Made by a program: the position numbers and the translations under genes. From JAJRPT01 sp964465945 (lineage in GTDB: Bacteria; Bacteroidota; Ignavibacteria; Kapaibacteriales; UBA2268): a stretch of DNA of 64,000 nt. Position 1 is the stretch's first letter; every line of letters starts with the position of its first letter. The notes under the pieces are model-generated. The model was not told the origin of the DNA. It saw nothing but the letters and a program-made list of their open reading frames with translations, and did no database searches. Positions 41,601-48,807 of this stretch are shown one piece after another. The stretch is taken from the NCBI GenBank assembly GCA_964465945.1, contig CAYXMM010000002.1:310001-374000 (forward strand). Direction: 5' to 3'.

Positions 41601-41937
41601 ACTTGCAATTAAAGCTGCAGTTAATGCTATCGCCAACCCAGTTATATCTTCATTAACTTCATTTGCCACTGGGGGTAGAATAGACCAGCCAACGCTTGCA
41701 GTTATAGGTGATGGTGCAAAACTTGGTAGTAATAATAAAGAATGGATTTTTAGGGACGAGCAACTCAAAAAAACTATTAATATGGCTAACAATCAAAGCA
41801 ATAGAGAAGTAGTAGCAGAATTGAAATATTTAAGAGAAGCATTCCATACTTTAAAACTCGAAACTACATTACGTGGTGAAGATATTTACATTTCAAATAA
41901 AAAAGTAAGCAATAGAATAAACCGACGACAAATGTAA
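35665..41937 (+). CDS. Tail tape measure protein
   Basis: 2090 residues. Repetitive helical N-terminal region (1-330), then a TP901-type tape measure core (about 360-620; ESVAGITAAIYDGIGAGAIS, QGTPAAQATTKIRSAIAEIM). A hydrophobic stretch lies near 760-850 (NPYLLGAAAITLYL, NLSGYIMGMVDAIGVLISSV). Then about 1000 residues of coiled coil and a C-terminal hydrophobic region (LPFPANTLALGAITLAIKAA). It sets the tail length and lines the tail lumen before ejection. At about 1.5 angstrom per residue the tail would be roughly 300 nm. Last gene of the phage structural operon. Confidence 0.92.
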   Translation: MDKSFKFLLDFIVDIKSDPSKIKSTSKQISEMLGEFAIDVNFDKKDVEKEITTFLKQLSKLDTNKLKLQIETGEASKELKDLFGSFDGLGDFEDAFKNIDYSELNNLKSKIDDLFSDFDSDKISEGLNELGNEFNKFKSKVEGQEINIGIDKNEFLKSVNTITNELDEIEKNKIEVDFDAGKAKEQFKELSNVLSNSGVEGFQEAIDNIDFSEIEKMAKSMNLDFDVDGIKKLAKEIDNVGNNTTGFKTIDDLIENLEQNVNSTDFSKFKNGIGDIDDAVKKAKNELNDMISKNKNVLSVLEATGKSGSEAYNKIEAEIKEAEAALGKLGAKQDDFQKSTKSIGDKMATFGMAYQGISAISDTFSQFIEPYKEFDVQIRNIGTLGIKNFEEFRSKAIELSTEIPESVAGITAAIYDGIGAGAISVTDDMADVDDAIQAVTAANKLAVAGVTTTSAAMQGLSAVTNAYGRDTLSMAKASDTMFGIVNYGVASVEELNASLSNVVPIAGAAGVTFDQVGGAIATMTKQGTPAAQATTKIRSAIAEIMKPGANLKKVMDEAGVSMESLKSEGLQATFKKLGETMTKMGTDSANTFSSIETISFALAVTGDNASKAQADLEDVQNATGSVDKAFKIAGAGVKGTAEAIMNDIQATAFKVFGTIGDGTVAFLDTTNKLAPAIASFAGLSTIVPDGFGAKLKGFSSTISTELGLASNKVNEFTKNFKLSNIEFSKLGSIDTYKKGISSIGGSVGGLGSKLKSVAPMLTNPYLLGAAAITLYLTQTEQGNKILDKLGESAKALFEKFKPFVELIVNVFGVVIENLSGYIMGMVDAIGVLISSVIDVYGAFFEMTGISDILSSIFGDSISSTEEFSEQLDSILKYIMLVPASIKILALAFKGFFTNLPAIAIAFFDLMKEVINPVNWFDDGDAISKAKDKFANVVSNAMDEATNEVIKTAKDLAIDDFIRFKEKDTRIKALDNLVSQFEDTKDEVAKNNIAMEIAKDMPEAVKGYKMVADANGNLIKVLDINIDKVKELNKARGSSNSADMVEKEKQIANAILLQAKSYDKVKQQSKDLSKQIIEAQKKGDTGLVNSLKKDYDKVQEQIITKSKDLKTQLDKATEMGITMKDVKIPPNFENDFTNELLKLQDIADEKEIGKKITESIQLKESIDKNGELNKLVEDYKKAGNDFEKESIAKKIAKTAPELVQATGSMVASNGQLVKTYEVATNKVNEYVASKKKSLSSELTNKQNEVLNGIKNEGKEYEALKSKIQLKNKEISEAIAKGQDTSELEKQFNTLTQKAEQSKNSIVSSMGKAKEGGIDVTKVYGDVSKSIGVSKDEVAKMTDAQNKSKDLTKEQKTETEDLAAAWSNVKSQLDDTINKQVSTLSEMRRQRAEGKLTKEQKAESLAKEKEILSTLKDNAKEQKNLEKINENVLIQAGLKEVSGKSAWELAKAEYDLKKSKTELEYADFEISQTQLVMQGKIKDEDVAQLNLLNEKNKTAKINKDNLLEVLKTKRLITGVDDKGEVVFNSKIKDVDKVDIQKLINDVNKEIISNEKSVKDIQVKVNKDSEQINKEITELNKQRIDWQISLNVPKSDILEREVDRIKSSLDIASKEALNYSNQIKVIETKILNEKNETTKVELQKELNIIKGKYLEKAKLEFDTNKQLLEATNNFYEEKARIASEQIQKAKDGVNNEFDIAISELEKYNTKLNELNSNKENEEADNKLSKIDKNQEKELKKLEDWQGMQLLSTSEFEKKKTQIEKEAEEERAKIREGLRKNEELRQNVYDGEQLQLQNQKAILLAEIDKKGADEQLNIVAEKYKSMGKVIDFDTIKKAQLEIIEAEKKLEQNKYDTKAQLQKENADKIIKENIKLLDEGSRKSVLESSKLWASAQKTTEEKADLLKTSMDMFNGSMLKGIEGMFEGDPEAMKDNMRSFMQNIAGFLKKQLEATILQLVLSKGVLAQVNLLPFPANTLALGAITLAIKAAVNAIANPVISSLTSFATGGRIDQPTLAVIGDGAKLGSNNKEWIFRDEQLKKTINMANNQSNREVVAELKYLREAFHTLKLETTLRGEDIYISNKKVSNRINRRQM

Positions 41938-41958
41938 AATTAATTTTTTACATTAACG

Positions 41959-41998
41959 AAAAAAGCAGTAAGTCCGCACCAACTTACTGCTTTTTTTT
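41959..41998 (+). terminator. Strong rho-independent terminator ending the phage operon
   Basis: GCAGTAAGT (41965-41973) pairs with ACTTACTGC (41982-41990), loop of eight bases, an A-run before and eight T after. Perfect stem of nine pairs. It closes the long rightward operon and, with its A-run, could also stop leftward transcription. Confidence 0.9.
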
Positions 41999-42016
41999 AT
42001 AGATAAATTAGAGTTT

Positions 42017-42050
42017 CGTATGTAATTTGTATGTAAAAATTTAACATACG
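42017..42050. repeat. Short direct and inverted repeats beside tRNA, possible att arm sites
   Basis: GTATGTAA occurs at 42018-42025 and 42029-42036, and the reverse form ACATACG at 42044-42050 pairs with CGTATGT at 42017-42023. Clustered short repeats just outside a tRNA 3' end are typical arm-type integrase sites. The assignment is inferred from place. Confidence 0.4.
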
Positions 42051-42092
42051 CTTCTAACCTATTGGATTAGAATAATCTATAATTTAGTCTTG

Positions 42093-42166
42093 TGGGCCTG
42101 GAGGGACTTGAACCCCCGACAAACGGATTATGAGTCCGCTGCTCTAACCGACTGAGCTACAAGCCC
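42093..42166 (-). tRNA. tRNA (CAT), elongator Met or Ile2
   Basis: Minus strand: acceptor GGGCTTG with CAGGCCC (one T-G), D-stem GCTC/GAGC, anticodon stem GCGGA/TCCGT, loop CTCATAA giving CAT, T-stem GGGGG/CCCTC with loop TTCAAGT, discriminator A. G1-C72 is paired, so it is not an initiator. Elongator tRNA-Met and lysidine-modified tRNA-Ile share CAT; I cannot separate them here. Its 3' end faces the prophage, which is the usual side for tRNA-directed integration. CCA is not encoded. Confidence 0.95.
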
Positions 42167-42219
42167 ATTTATAAAATTTAATTCTGTGTTCCAGAACAGA
42201 CTCCAAAATTAAAAAAAAA

Positions 42220-42993
42220 TTAGTAATTAAACAAGCCCAAAAATATTCCGAACTCAAAATTTATTCCACTATTGGTTAACTTGCTGGGAGTATTAGATAT
42301 AGTTGTTACATTATTTAGTCGCCAACTCTTATCTTCTGCCCCTGAAAATGGATTATCAAAAGCTAAGTTATAACTTGCCATAAACCTAAACATTAAAAAA
42401 CTTGTTGCAGCCCATTCAATAGAAGCATGAGGACTAAAGTAAGCAAAGTTTTTATCTAATGAAAAGTTATATGTGGAATCATCTAATTGAGGGTTTAAAC
42501 TACCCCAATCTTTATTTTGCAATCCCTTTGAAAGATGTAAATTAGTACTTCCCCAGCCAACCTCTGCTCCTAACAATAAAGCAAGGTGATTTGTTATTAT
42601 ATAACCATAATCAATAGTAATCCCAGTCATATTTAAGCTTAAAGTCTGGTCAATGCTATATTTATCTTTATTCGTGGTGATTTGGTTACTTCCACCAACA
42701 CTTCGAACTCCAACTCTCAAATTTTTCGTAATTGGCAACCCAGTGAAGCCAACGCCTCCTTGCATAACCATACCACTTTTAAACTCGCCAAGTCCGAACT
42801 GATTCTGCATTAATTTATTATACTCATCAACGTTAAGCATATAATAATTAATAGAAAAGCCCCCGCCAATAACAAAGTAATTTCTACTTTGTTGTTCAAC
42901 AGGGGTATCATTATAAGGTAATTTATCTAAATCTTCATCTTGTGAAAACAAAATGAAGTTAGATATAAAAATCAAACATAAAATTCTAAACAT
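42220..42993 (-). CDS. Outer-membrane beta-barrel protein
   Basis: 257 residues. Signal peptide FRILCLIFISNFILFSQ, then an acidic linker and alternating strands with Gly and aromatic residues (YFVIGGGFSINYYMLNVDEY, HLALLLGAEVGWGSTNLHLS), ending GINFEFGIFLGLFNY with a terminal aromatic as in BAM substrates. Family not named; of the general outer-membrane barrel type (OmpA/DUF3575-like shape). Three bases after the 42997-43458 gene, so co-transcribed with it. Confidence 0.7.
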   Translation of the reverse strand: MFRILCLIFISNFILFSQDEDLDKLPYNDTPVEQQSRNYFVIGGGFSINYYMLNVDEYNKLMQNQFGLGEFKSGMVMQGGVGFTGLPITKNLRVGVRSVGGSNQITTNKDKYSIDQTLSLNMTGITIDYGYIITNHLALLLGAEVGWGSTNLHLSKGLQNKDWGSLNPQLDDSTYNFSLDKNFAYFSPHASIEWAATSFLMFRFMASYNLAFDNPFSGAEDKSWRLNNVTTISNTPSKLTNSGINFEFGIFLGLFNY

Positions 42994-42996
42994 TTT

Positions 42997-43458
42997 TTAC
43001 CAATAATATTTAATACCTAAACCACCACTCCAGTATAAAAAGTTTGAATTAGAACCTAATGTATACATCGGAGTTATATCTACTGAAATTACAAATGGAA
43101 CTTCCTTAAAAGCATATTCTAAACCAGCAAGTCCATTAACACCAACAATAGTAGCATCAGAACTACCACCAAATCCACTTGTACCAGTGCTTATATTAAA
43201 GGCGTGTGCACCAACACCTAAATACCATTCAAATTGCTTTGCAGAAGTAGTGAAGTGCCATTGGTAGTTACCTAACAAAAACAACCAACCATCTCCGAAA
43301 GACAAATCAAATTCAATAGGATTTGTATTTGTGAAGAAATGTTTATAAGTAATACCACCACCAGCGCCACCTTTTAAGCCAATAGCGTTAGTATAATTCT
43401 TCGCATCTGCCATCTGAAATGCAAGAAGTAACGCAAAAATAACAACAATTCTTTTCAT
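42997..43458 (-). CDS. Small outer-membrane beta-barrel protein
   Basis: 153 residues. Signal peptide KRIVVIFALLLAFQMADA, then strands with GLKGGAGGGITYKHFF, YQWHFTTSAKQFEWYLGVGA and AGLEYAFKEVPFVISVDITP, ending LGIKYYW. This is the style of eight-stranded barrels common in Bacteroidota and related groups. GGTGC precedes the ATG. Probably anchors or shapes the outer membrane; exact role unknown. Confidence 0.7.
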   Translation of the reverse strand: MKRIVVIFALLLAFQMADAKNYTNAIGLKGGAGGGITYKHFFTNTNPIEFDLSFGDGWLFLLGNYQWHFTTSAKQFEWYLGVGAHAFNISTGTSGFGGSSDATIVGVNGLAGLEYAFKEVPFVISVDITPMYTLGSNSNFLYWSGGLGIKYYW

Positions 43459-43512
43459 AAAAGCACCTTATATTAATTTAAAAATATATAATTATGAAAG
43501 CAAATTAATAAA

Positions 43513-46500
43513 TTATTTGAAAATAAAAAATTTGTCTTTTTTATTTACTAAACCATTTCTGTAATAAATAAAATAAGCACCAGTATTCAAAGAATTTATG
43601 TTAAATTTAAAATTACCTAAGTTTAATTCATCTTCAAATTTTTCATAAACTTTGTTGCCTAATAAATCATAAATCACTAATGAAAAGTTCTCTTTATTTA
43701 CAATTTCATAAGCAATTTCAACTGATGAAGAAGAATTTTGATTAATCTTTAAAATGTCAGAACTACCAAATTGAAACTTCATTTCCTCAAAATCACAAAT
43801 TCCAGTCAATTTAATATTTAGAGAATCTTTGATTATATTAATCACTGCATTAGACAGATAAGAAACATTTACAATATTAAATTTTGTAAAAGCATCATTA
43901 CCAACTAATGGACGCATTCTATAATCTATCACACATTCATTTAACTCTAAAAGTTCTATATACATTTTGTTATTTTCGACATCAAAATCAACTCTAAGTT
44001 TATTCGGGTCATAGCCAGAAACTGAAATTAAATCCAAGACAAAAGTATTCAATTCAATTTCAATTTTAAAATTCTTAATTTCAATAGTATCTAAATCATA
44101 ATTTTCGGCTGAAATCTGCATTTCTAATTCAAGTATATCATTAGCATTATGACTAAAACTATTAGGTAAAATTAAATTAATATCAATCATATCTTTAGGT
44201 TTAGCTTCTGCTATTAAAACAATATCCTTAGTAATTAAACAAGGATAGTTAGTTGAAATAGTTAAAATTGTCGTGTCGTGTGAAACTTCATTAGAAACAT
44301 AAGACAAGTCAAATATATGCTCTTTTTCACTTGACTTAATTAAGATGTCATTTGAGTTATTAATACTAAACTTAGAGTTTGAAAGCGGAGTAATGTGCAT
44401 ATTATAATCACTTAAAGAATTATTTGTCAATGTAACACTTGCCGTGCTTAATACATTTTCTTTAGTAACTGGAAAATAAATTGTATCAGGAACATCAAAA
44501 CTAATGTCGGAGTAATATCCACTCAGTTCAATTGAATCTCGCTTACCACATGGATGAAAAATAAAATATATTTTTTCATTATAAAATCCTAATGTGTCAG
44601 GAGTAAAAGTAACTTTAAAATTATTTGAACTAAACAACTCTGTCCCTTTTTCTAAATCAATTTTGAAATACTTTGATGTAGAGATTGAATCTATATGAGT
44701 ATAAAGAGTATTATTACTATTAATTTTCAACTTGTTACTAATAATCTTGCTTAATTCAGAATTACATTTAAAAATTGTATCAAAATCAATTTTTCCATCA
44801 TCAAAAATATAATCAATATGTGTTTTAAAACCTGTTATACTAATTTCTTTTTGCAAATCACAATCAGTATAAGTGAAATATGGTTTAAAATTAAAAGCAC
44901 CAATAGTTTGAGTGCTAATTCTGATAGGAACAATAATAGAATCTTTTGCAGGAATTGTAAATGGAATTATGGCAAATTGAACACTTTCATTAAATTGATT
45001 ATCTATTGTCATATCAACTAGACCAGTATTAGTAATTTTTAAAGTTGTATCAATGAAATCTTTACATTCTTCTATTTTTCCGACATCAAACTTTTCAGGA
45101 TAAACAGATATAGCTTGATTTTTTATTCTTACTTCAATTGGCACTTTAAAACTATAAGTAGAACCTGTGCGAGTATAATAGACAACTAAAGTATCAACAA
45201 TATCTGTTGACAATTTCGCATTTAAAGAAATTTTAATTGAATCAGAAGTAAATTTATATAAATTAAGAGGTAAAGGAGTATCAATTACAAATGGTGGCTT
45301 AATTACAGGATTAATACTAACGTAATCTTTTTCAAAATTACTATTAGAATATGAAATTTTAATTGTTGTATCTAATTTTATTGTATCACATGTATTTATA
45401 GTTCCAAAATCAATTTCCTTTGGCTCATATTCTACACCCAATCCTTTGTTAGTTACTCTTAAAGTTATAACTTTTTCATCAATACAAGGAGATTGTATTC
45501 TAAGAAAATAATCTTTGTTTTCAATATTATCACTATTCAATAAAATTGTAATATCATAAGATTCACCTGGTTTAAATGTTTGTGGAAATAAATATAACTT
45601 TTCAATTGTAAATGGAAACTCAATATTAAAATCAGTCCTATCAATTGTTAGGTTTCTATTTGAAGTATTTGTTATTCTTAATGATTGCTTCCATTGAACT
45701 CCTGAATACTTATCAACAAGAATAAGTGTTTTATCTACTTCAAAAGGGATAATTTCATTTTTCAATTCAATTACAAAAGAAGTATCAGCGCATTCTCCAT
45801 TTGAAGCAATAGCGATGAATTTTCCATATTTGGAAGGGACAAAATCAATCTTACTACTTATTTTTTTATAAATCCCATTTTCAAATTCAAACCATTCAAC
45901 AATACCATTGTCATTCTCACCAGTTAACTTGATAACATCATAGATACAGCCAGAAATAATAGTATCAGAAGTAATTAATTTTCCGTTAAATTTTACTGAA
46001 ATCTTAGGTTTTAAATTAATTTGTAAATTAATAAGATTAGAATTTTTAAAACAACCCTCTTCATTGCTAGCTTGAACAAAATAATTTCCTGTTGAGTTAA
46101 CATTTATTGATTTATTTTCACCATAATCTCCGCTTGCTAAAAATATTAACCCGTCTTTATACCAAGTGTATTTATACTTTTCAGGATTTGTAAAATCAGT
46201 CGAAATTGAAATTGACGTATCTTGTTGAACGCAGAACACTCGCTCATTATTTGGAGTTTTAATACTAAAATTTTCTACTGCTTCTTTCTTAATTTTCCCA
46301 GATAAAAACTTTGAAGTATTATAGCAAATCCCATTACTTGAATATTGATTATTATTTTGCAATAAATCTCTAAATCTTCCTACGACTGCTGAGACTGTAT
46401 AATCCGCACCGCAATTTAAAGATGTGTTAATTTTAAAAGAATAAGTAGAATTTGTATTAAACACATTTATTACTTTTGAATTTCCAATTATATCTCCAAC

Positions 46501-47436
46501 TTTGTAATTTGTTCCATTTTTTGGTAAATCGTTTTGAGTAACATTCCCGCTTGTAAGAAGAAATAAAATAGTATAATAATCATCTGGTTCAGTTGTGCCT
46601 GTTACTTTCTCCCAAGTAACATGAAATTCATTACTAATTTCAGTAATAGTCAAATTATTTGACTCGGTCCATTCAGGCTTCCTTAAACCATCTATGAAAC
46701 TAAAATTAATAGGTGTACCTGTAGTTTTTCTATTAGCAGATCCTAAAGTTGCAAAGTTATTTACAAAAAGAAAATCACCATTTTGGTCATATCCTCCGAA
46801 GTATTTGTTAACACCATCACCTGGAATAACCGATAGACATAAATTGCCACTTAAAATTGAACTAAGCAAAGTTCCCCAAGAATTATTAAAAAATCCAATC
46901 CCATTTGAACTATGTCCTATTGAATGAATAATTGTATTACCATTCTTTATTGTGAATAACTCAGCAGAATTATCAATATTAAGTGCCTCATTATCCCAAT
47001 TTGCAATATCACATGTTTCGCAATATTTATCGAAATACCAAATATCACTCGCTTCTAAAACTAATCTACCTTCTACTAAGTTTAAACTTAACAAATTATT
47101 TATTACATCATTGAGATATATAGTTATAATTGTGCCTTTTGGAAGATTTTTCCATAAAGGAGCATCTTTAAATTTAATTCCACCATTGAAGCCAGAAGGA
47201 GCATTGTCAGCTATGATAGCGTCGCAAAGAGTAAAACCAGAAATATCAACATTATCTTCAGTGACTACTAATTCGACCCATTCATCCAAATTATTTTCTG
47301 TATTATAATATTCGTTGATTAATATTTGAGAGAATAAGTTAATTTTGAAATTAAAAAAAAGCAAAATTAAAAATACAATGAAATTTAATCTCTTAAACAA
47401 ATCTGAAAATTTAGTATTTTCTCTTTTTTTAACCAT
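43513..47436 (-). CDS. Large secreted protein with LTD-like and ASH-like domains and T9SS C-terminal signal
   Basis: 1307 residues from ATG 47436. Signal peptide near 15-38 (FIVFLILLFFNFKINLFSQ). The next about 150 residues resemble a lamin-tail domain (ILINEYYNTENNLDEWVELV, DISGFTLCDA). Beyond 500 there are several ASH/choice-of-anchor-D-type modules (KVPIEVRIKNQAISVYPEKF, IDFGTI-like phrases, TLRVTNKG). The last 85 residues form a type A T9SS sorting domain (SLVIYDLLGNKVYE, TGAYFIYYRNG, KDKFFIFK). It would cross the outer membrane through the Por system and be surface-attached or released. Its 5' end overlaps the divergent CPBP gene. Confidence 0.8.
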   Translation of the reverse strand: MVKKRENTKFSDLFKRLNFIVFLILLFFNFKINLFSQILINEYYNTENNLDEWVELVVTEDNVDISGFTLCDAIIADNAPSGFNGGIKFKDAPLWKNLPKGTIITIYLNDVINNLLSLNLVEGRLVLEASDIWYFDKYCETCDIANWDNEALNIDNSAELFTIKNGNTIIHSIGHSSNGIGFFNNSWGTLLSSILSGNLCLSVIPGDGVNKYFGGYDQNGDFLFVNNFATLGSANRKTTGTPINFSFIDGLRKPEWTESNNLTITEISNEFHVTWEKVTGTTEPDDYYTILFLLTSGNVTQNDLPKNGTNYKVGDIIGNSKVINVFNTNSTYSFKINTSLNCGADYTVSAVVGRFRDLLQNNNQYSSNGICYNTSKFLSGKIKKEAVENFSIKTPNNERVFCVQQDTSISISTDFTNPEKYKYTWYKDGLIFLASGDYGENKSINVNSTGNYFVQASNEEGCFKNSNLINLQINLKPKISVKFNGKLITSDTIISGCIYDVIKLTGENDNGIVEWFEFENGIYKKISSKIDFVPSKYGKFIAIASNGECADTSFVIELKNEIIPFEVDKTLILVDKYSGVQWKQSLRITNTSNRNLTIDRTDFNIEFPFTIEKLYLFPQTFKPGESYDITILLNSDNIENKDYFLRIQSPCIDEKVITLRVTNKGLGVEYEPKEIDFGTINTCDTIKLDTTIKISYSNSNFEKDYVSINPVIKPPFVIDTPLPLNLYKFTSDSIKISLNAKLSTDIVDTLVVYYTRTGSTYSFKVPIEVRIKNQAISVYPEKFDVGKIEECKDFIDTTLKITNTGLVDMTIDNQFNESVQFAIIPFTIPAKDSIIVPIRISTQTIGAFNFKPYFTYTDCDLQKEISITGFKTHIDYIFDDGKIDFDTIFKCNSELSKIISNKLKINSNNTLYTHIDSISTSKYFKIDLEKGTELFSSNNFKVTFTPDTLGFYNEKIYFIFHPCGKRDSIELSGYYSDISFDVPDTIYFPVTKENVLSTASVTLTNNSLSDYNMHITPLSNSKFSINNSNDILIKSSEKEHIFDLSYVSNEVSHDTTILTISTNYPCLITKDIVLIAEAKPKDMIDINLILPNSFSHNANDILELEMQISAENYDLDTIEIKNFKIEIELNTFVLDLISVSGYDPNKLRVDFDVENNKMYIELLELNECVIDYRMRPLVGNDAFTKFNIVNVSYLSNAVINIIKDSLNIKLTGICDFEEMKFQFGSSDILKINQNSSSSVEIAYEIVNKENFSLVIYDLLGNKVYEKFEDELNLGNFKFNINSLNTGAYFIYYRNGLVNKKDKFFIFK

Positions 47437-48073
47437 TTTCTTAGTCTTTTTCTCACAACTTATCGTCATTTTCTTTTTAGAAAATCAAAGTGATATTTTG
47501 TTATTATTATTTTTCAGCCAATTTTTATTTTTGTTTATCCCAGCTTTATTTCTAATTTATCATCAGAAATATTTAACAATAAACAAAAATTCCGTTAATA
47601 GTTACAAATTTAGTAAATTTGATGTAATTATAACCATTGGAACAATAATTTTTACTCAATCAATTGGCGTTTTAACAAGTTTAACTTATGAATATTTCAT
47701 TCCTGAACACATTTTAAAAATAATTAAAGATTTCGGTGGACAAGAAGAATTAATAAAAATGTTATCTTTTGAAAACGGCAACATTTTTATTATTATTCTA
47801 AGTATTTGCATAGGTCCAGCCATTGCAGAGGAGTTTATTTTTAGAGGATATTTACAAAAAAATCTCACTAAATTTTATTCACCTAAAAAATCAATTATAC
47901 TTACATCGGTAGTATTTTCACTAATACATTTGAATGTTTTTGGTGTCTTTGGAATATTTTTGTTAAGTTGTGTAATTGGTTATTACAAAGAGAAAACAAA
48001 TAGTTTACTTATGCCAATAATAATCCATTTTTCAAATAATTTATTTTCAGTTATTTTAAGCAGTTTTATATAG
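47378..48073 (+). CDS. CPBP family intramembrane metalloprotease (CAAX/Abi type)
   Basis: 231 residues from ATG 47378. Six or more membrane segments. The catalytic motif AEEFIFRGYLQKNL (EExxxR, about 160) and later HLNVFG (near 190) and an HFSNN motif (near 220) are the conserved metal-binding positions. Likely a glutamate-type intramembrane protease. First gene of a tight three-gene operon (2-base gaps). Its start overlaps the 5' end of the divergent T9SS cargo gene by 59 bases. Confidence 0.85.
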   Translation: MKFNLLNKSENLVFSLFLTIFLVFFSQLIVIFFLENQSDILLLLFFSQFLFLFIPALFLIYHQKYLTINKNSVNSYKFSKFDVIITIGTIIFTQSIGVLTSLTYEYFIPEHILKIIKDFGGQEELIKMLSFENGNIFIIILSICIGPAIAEEFIFRGYLQKNLTKFYSPKKSIILTSVVFSLIHLNVFGVFGIFLLSCVIGYYKEKTNSLLMPIIIHFSNNLFSVILSSFI

Positions 48074-48074
48074 T

Positions 48075-48806
48075 ATGCAAGAAGTTGTCTATCACAGCAA
48101 TTATGAAATTGAAGAAACCTATTTTTGGTTTCTTGCAAGAAATGAAATTTTAAAAAAAATAATAAAAACCCAAACCTCAATTACTAAAGGCGACAAAGTA
48201 ATTGATATAGGATGCGGAACCGGTGGCTTTGCTAAAGTTTTAGAGTATGAAGGGTATGACGTAACATGTTTAGATACACAAGAGTTAGCAATAGAGTATT
48301 GCAAGAAGCGAGGAATTAAAAACTTACACTTAGGAGATATAAAATCATATTTAGAAACTCATAACGGAAGATTTAAAGCTGCATTTATGCTCGATGTTAT
48401 TGAGCATATTCCAGATGACCAAGATGTCGTAAGTGATGTTTATAAAATATTAGATGATGGGGCTTATTTCATAGCAGCAGTTCCAGCATATCAATGGTTA
48501 TGGAGCAAGCACGACGAAATACACATGCACTATCGCAGATATAATATTTCAAATTTCATCCCACTTTTTAAAAACGCTGGGTTCAAAATTGAGTATGTCT
48601 CATACTTTAATTCATTTTTATTTCCACCAGCTGTTTTAAAAAGATTTGTGGATAAGTTAACTAAAAATGAAAGTAATAAACCCGTTGATGAAGTTTCAAG
48701 CTTTATTAATAAATTATTTTTTAAAATATTCAAATTTGAACAGAACTTTTTGGGCAAAATTAAATTCCCTTTTGGATTATCAATTTTATTAATCGCAAGA
48801 AAATAA
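48075..48806 (+). CDS. Class I AdoMet-dependent methyltransferase
   Basis: 243 residues. Motif I VIDIGCGTGGFAKVLEYEGY (near 41-60), motif II VTCLDTQELAIEYCKKRG and post-I AAFMLDVIEHIPDDQDVVSD (near 104-123) are typical of UbiG-like methyltransferases. The C-terminal HYRRYNISNFIPLFKNAGF is seen in glycan/lipid methyltransferases. Position between a CPBP protease and a YfhO-type protein suggests envelope glycan or lipid modification. Confidence 0.85.
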   Translation: MQEVVYHSNYEIEETYFWFLARNEILKKIIKTQTSITKGDKVIDIGCGTGGFAKVLEYEGYDVTCLDTQELAIEYCKKRGIKNLHLGDIKSYLETHNGRFKAAFMLDVIEHIPDDQDVVSDVYKILDDGAYFIAAVPAYQWLWSKHDEIHMHYRRYNISNFIPLFKNAGFKIEYVSYFNSFLFPPAVLKRFVDKLTKNESNKPVDEVSSFINKLFFKIFKFEQNFLGKIKFPFGLSILLIARK

Positions 48807-48807
48807 T

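Larger units (their letters stand above)
1..42092. mobile_element. Mu-like-headed siphophage prophage, left end outside window
   Basis: A continuous run of phage genes covers this span: replication proteins, a Mor-type activator, terminase, portal, MuF, protease/scaffold, capsid, tail, lysis and tape measure genes. The right boundary is set by the terminator at 41959-41998, the short repeats at 42017-42050 and the 3' end of a tRNA at 42093; chromosomal genes follow. The left end, integrase and lysogeny repressor are not in the window. All structural genes found are open, so the element may be functional, but this cannot be shown from a partial sequence. Head proteins are of the Mu family (DUF935 portal, MuF, gpG, Mu-I protease, gp36). 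The long tape measure and frameshifted tail chaperone indicate a non-contractile long-tailed virion, since no sheath gene is seen. Confidence 0.9.

Noticed and set aside
41334..41792. 152-aa minus-strand ORF inside the tape measure gene
   Set aside because: Shadow of a long coding region; composition is the reverse reading of helical repeats with no start signal.
1..42000. Genome-wide recoding of TAG in the phage
   Set aside because: TAG is used as a stop in several genes where it is followed at once by a second stop (portal) or overlaps a new start (holin-like gene), so it is a normal stop here.
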